Assembly: GCA_020199775.1 (NCBI GenBank)
Contig: JAIVJZ010000002.1
Location: forward strand, 62,001 to 126,000
DNA length: 64,000 bases
Direction of reading: 5' to 3'
Origin: Acidobacteriota bacterium
Lineage (GTDB): Bacteria > Acidobacteriota > Blastocatellia > Pyrinomonadales > Pyrinomonadaceae
The notes below the pieces were generated by a model. It saw only the letters and a list, made by a program, of their open reading frames with translations. It searched no databases and was not told the DNA's origin. Of this stretch, positions 60,071 through 64,000 are shown piece after piece (the stretch's first letter is position 1; each line of letters begins with the position of its first letter). Both the position numbers and the translations under genes were made by a program.

Positions 60071-61567
60071 ATGGCAATCACTATCTCAATCCCCACCGCG
60101 CTCCGGCAGTATGCCGGGGGGAATGCGGAGATCGAAGTCGAGGCGCGGACGGTGGGCGAGGCGTTGGAGCGTCTCACGACGACGCACGCCGGGCTACGAC
60201 AGCATCTCTATCACGAGCGGGGCACGCTGAGGAACTTCGTCAACGTCTACGTCAACGACGAAGACGTGCGCCACGCGCAGGGGATGGAGACGCCCGTGAA
60301 AGATGGCGACTCGATCCTGATCATCCCCGCGATTGCGGGCGGCGCGCCCGCCGCCGAAGCGGAGGTCACGCCGTCGGTGGAAGATTTGGCCGCGCTCTCC
60401 AATGACGAGGTCGCGCGTTACAGTCGTCACCTGATCATGCCGGAGGTCGGGATGCGGGGGCAGCGGCGGTTGAAGGCGGCGAGCGTCCTGATGATCGGCA
60501 CGGGCGGCCTGGGCGCGCCGCTCGGCATGTATCTGGCGGCGGCGGGCGTCGGCCGTCTCGGCATCGTGGACTTCGACGTGGTTGAAGAGTCGAACTTGCA
60601 GCGACAGATCATCCACGGCACGCGCGATGTCGGGCGTCCGAAAGTCGCCTCGGCGCGCGACCGCCTCGCGGACATCAACCCGCACGTTAACATCGAAACG
60701 CACGAGACGCGCCTGTCGAGCGAGAACGCGCTCGCGCTGTTTCGCGACTACGACGTGATCGTTGACGGGACGGACAACTTCCCCACGCGCTATCTCGTCA
60801 ACGACGCGTGCGTGCTCGCGGGCAAGCCGAACGTCTACGGCTCGATCTTCCGGTTCGAGGGGCAGGCGAGCGTCTTCTGGGCGCAGGCGGACCGGGGGCG
60901 CGGCGCGTGCTACCGCTGCCTCTACCCGGAGCCGCCGCCGCCCGGCCTCGTCCCCTCGTGCGCGGAGGGCGGCGTGCTCGGCGTGTTGCCCGGCATCGTC
61001 GGCGCGATTCAGGCCAACGAGACGATCAAACTCATTCTGGGCGAAGAGAGCGGCAGCAGCCCCCTCATCAACCGTCTGCTCCTGTTCGACGCGTGGCGCA
61101 TGCGCTTCCGCGAGTTGAAGCTGCGTAAAGACCCGGAGTGCCCGGTCTGCGGCGAGCGCGCGACCATCAAGGAGTTGATCGACTACGAAGCCTTCTGCGG
61201 TCTCACGCCTCCGGCAGGTGTCGCCGCCGAGTCGGCCGAGGCGAAGCCGGAGGAGATCAGCGCGTCCGAGCTTAAACGCCGGATGGACAGGGGCGACGAT
61301 CTACAGATCATCGACGTGCGCGAGCCGAACGAGTATGAGATCGCGCGCATCCCCGACACGACGCTCATCCCGCTCGGCCAAGTCACGAGCCGCATGAACG
61401 AGATCGACCCGGCGCGCGAAACCGTCGTCCACTGCAAAATGGGCGGGCGCAGCGCGAAGGCCATCGACGCGCTCAAGCAAGCGGGCTTCAAGGGACGCTT
61501 GATCAACTTGACGGGGGGAATCACGGCGTGGTCTAACGATGTCGATCCGTCGGTCGCGAAGTATTAA
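60071..61567 (+). CDS. Sulfur-carrier (MoaD/ThiS/CysO)-E1 (MoeB)-rhodanese fusion
   Basis: 498 residues with GGAAG before the ATG. Residues 1-91 are a ubiquitin-like carrier (ISIPTALRQYAGGNAEIEVE) ending in IAGG at 88-91, the position of the reactive C-terminal Gly in free carriers. A ~20-residue Ala/Glu linker follows, then the MoeB/ThiF adenylyltransferase (VLMIGTGGLGAPLGMYLAAA, zinc Cys pairs CYRC and CPVC) and a rhodanese domain (~395-498) with active Cys in VVHCKMGGRSAKA near 454. One polypeptide thus has carrier, activating enzyme and sulfurtransferase. It would supply thiocarboxylate for cysteine or molybdopterin synthesis. Confidence 0.9.
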   Translation: MAITISIPTALRQYAGGNAEIEVEARTVGEALERLTTTHAGLRQHLYHERGTLRNFVNVYVNDEDVRHAQGMETPVKDGDSILIIPAIAGGAPAAEAEVTPSVEDLAALSNDEVARYSRHLIMPEVGMRGQRRLKAASVLMIGTGGLGAPLGMYLAAAGVGRLGIVDFDVVEESNLQRQIIHGTRDVGRPKVASARDRLADINPHVNIETHETRLSSENALALFRDYDVIVDGTDNFPTRYLVNDACVLAGKPNVYGSIFRFEGQASVFWAQADRGRGACYRCLYPEPPPPGLVPSCAEGGVLGVLPGIVGAIQANETIKLILGEESGSSPLINRLLLFDAWRMRFRELKLRKDPECPVCGERATIKELIDYEAFCGLTPPAGVAAESAEAKPEEISASELKRRMDRGDDLQIIDVREPNEYEIARIPDTTLIPLGQVTSRMNEIDPARETVVHCKMGGRSAKAIDALKQAGFKGRLINLTGGITAWSNDVDPSVAKY

Positions 61568-61603
61568 GCGTTCGCGAAAATAGACACAATTGAGAAAGCA
61601 TAG

Positions 61604-62188
61604 ATGGAGATGAAACCGGGTCGCGTGGCGGAGCATTTCGCCGCGCATCAACGCGTGATAGACGAGAGCGTCGCGCAACTGGCGGCGGCGGCCGAAGAGG
61701 TCGCACGCGTCCTCGTCCGCGCTCTCGGCGGCGGGCGCAAGGTGATCGCTTTCGGCAACGGCGGCAGCGCGGCGCAGGCGAGCCATTTCGTCGGCGAACT
61801 GTTGGGACGTTTCTCAGCCACCCGCCAGCCGTTCCCCGCGATTGCGCTGGCGAGCGACGCGGGCACGGTGACTTGCATCGCAAACGACTTCGGCTACGAC
61901 GTTCTGTTCGAGCGGCAGGTGCGCGCCCTCGCCGAACCGGGCGACGTGGCCTTCGGCTTCACGACGAGCGGGCGTTCCGAGAACGTGAGGCGCGGGCTTG
62001 CGGAAGCGCGCCGGCGCGGCGCGTTGACGGTGGCGGTCGTCGGACAGGCGGGACTCGTGGGCGGCGCGGCCGATCACGTACTGGCCGTGCCGAGCGACCG
62101 GACGGCGCACGTGCAGGAAGTCCACCTGATGCTCCTGCACGTCTGGTGCAGTTACATCGACGAGGCTTTAGGACAAGTCGAAACATAG
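61604..62188 (+). CDS. gmhA: GmhA-like phosphoheptose isomerase (SIS domain)
   Basis: 194 residues, the usual GmhA length (E. coli 192). FGNGGSAAQASHFVGELLGR, TTSGRSENVRRGL and DRTAHVQEVHLMLLHVWCSY match D-sedoheptulose-7-phosphate isomerases, including the Gln/Glu/His set of the zinc site. It would start ADP-heptose synthesis for lipopolysaccharide. It lies 36 bp after the carrier-E1 gene and may be the housekeeping copy, in contrast to the longer SIS protein in the hyp operon. Confidence 0.87.
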   Translation: MEMKPGRVAEHFAAHQRVIDESVAQLAAAAEEVARVLVRALGGGRKVIAFGNGGSAAQASHFVGELLGRFSATRQPFPAIALASDAGTVTCIANDFGYDVLFERQVRALAEPGDVAFGFTTSGRSENVRRGLAEARRRGALTVAVVGQAGLVGGAADHVLAVPSDRTAHVQEVHLMLLHVWCSYIDEALGQVET

Positions 62189-62347
62189 ACGGGTTGCGGA
62201 GAGGGACAGCACGGCGGGCAGGTCAAATTCGCTCTCCCACTCGTCCGCCGAAGAAGGATGAATTGACAGCCCGGCGAAGATAGCCTAAAACTTCAGCGGC
62301 CTCCGCCGTCGCTTCCGGGGTTTCATCCGACTTACTGACTGTCAATT

Positions 62348-64000
<1,653 letters not shown>

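Overview
This 64 kb window is GC-rich and densely coded. It looks like a chromosomal piece of an acidobacterium, most likely of the Blastocatellia/Pyrinomonadaceae type. That is inferred from the group 1h [NiFe]-hydrogenase locus (known from Pyrinomonas), the lipoprotein-TPR family of the kind common there, very large PAS kinases, exported S9 peptidase and BNR-repeat proteins, and overall gene style. It is not proven by a marker gene. No rRNA, tRNA or CRISPR array was recognised.

Region 1 (1-12.7 kb) is a high-affinity hydrogenase locus. The end of hypF is followed by hypC, a SIS-domain sugar-phosphate isomerase, hypD and hypE. After a TPR lipoprotein comes a CooC-like ATPase, four tandem small single-pass membrane proteins of unknown function, the small and large hydrogenase subunits (hhyS, hhyL), a maturation endopeptidase, a NifU-like/Rieske-like electron-transfer protein and a winged-helix protein with a Cys-rich tail. 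Two maturation genes, hypE and the CooC-like gene, are disrupted as sequenced. hypA and hypB are not in the window.

Region 2 (12.7-19.6 kb) is a worn defence-type island. It holds a broken DUF1440 gene, an HxlR regulator, scraps of an oligopeptide permease and of a helicase, an N-terminally short AIPR protein, and an apparently intact type III restriction-modification pair (mod/res) whose central recognition region is AT-rich.

Region 3 (19.9-29.5 kb) is a signalling block. It contains receiver proteins, a Crp/Fnr-like regulator, a PYP-like PAS protein, a LuxR-type response regulator overlapping a 1767-residue CheB-CheR-PAS-histidine kinase, and a divergent stand-alone CheB. Region 4 (29.5-33.9 kb) has repeat and insertion-sequence debris. 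It then has a three-gene operon: an ABM/heme-oxygenase-like protein, a CarH-type B12-binding sensor and a histidine kinase, probably a B12-based light-sensing system.

Region 5 (33.9-45.3 kb) holds a GH16 glucanase, SnoaL-like and DUF2306 proteins bracketed by two MITE-like elements, an exported HDWE-motif protein, a 1154-residue GH13 amylase/pullulanase, a TerC-family protein, a 74-bp palindrome, and two decayed genes (esterase, recQ tail) flanking a receiver protein. Region 6 (45.4-58.2 kb) has a hybrid kinase, a prolyl oligopeptidase, a large BNR-repeat exported protein, a YchJ protein, an SRAP protein and an AlkB-like dioxygenase.

Region 7 (58.2-64 kb) is a sulfur-metabolism operon: cysteine synthase, a JAMM protease and a sulfur carrier-E1-rhodanese fusion. 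A possible Cys-codon leader lies in front of it. A second GmhA-like isomerase follows, then the 5' part of dnaE, cut by the window edge.

Three related 150-bp palindromic repeats (19.6, 29.7 and 38.7 kb) and at least seven broken genes show either active genome erosion or consensus errors in the assembly. The sequence alone cannot separate these.
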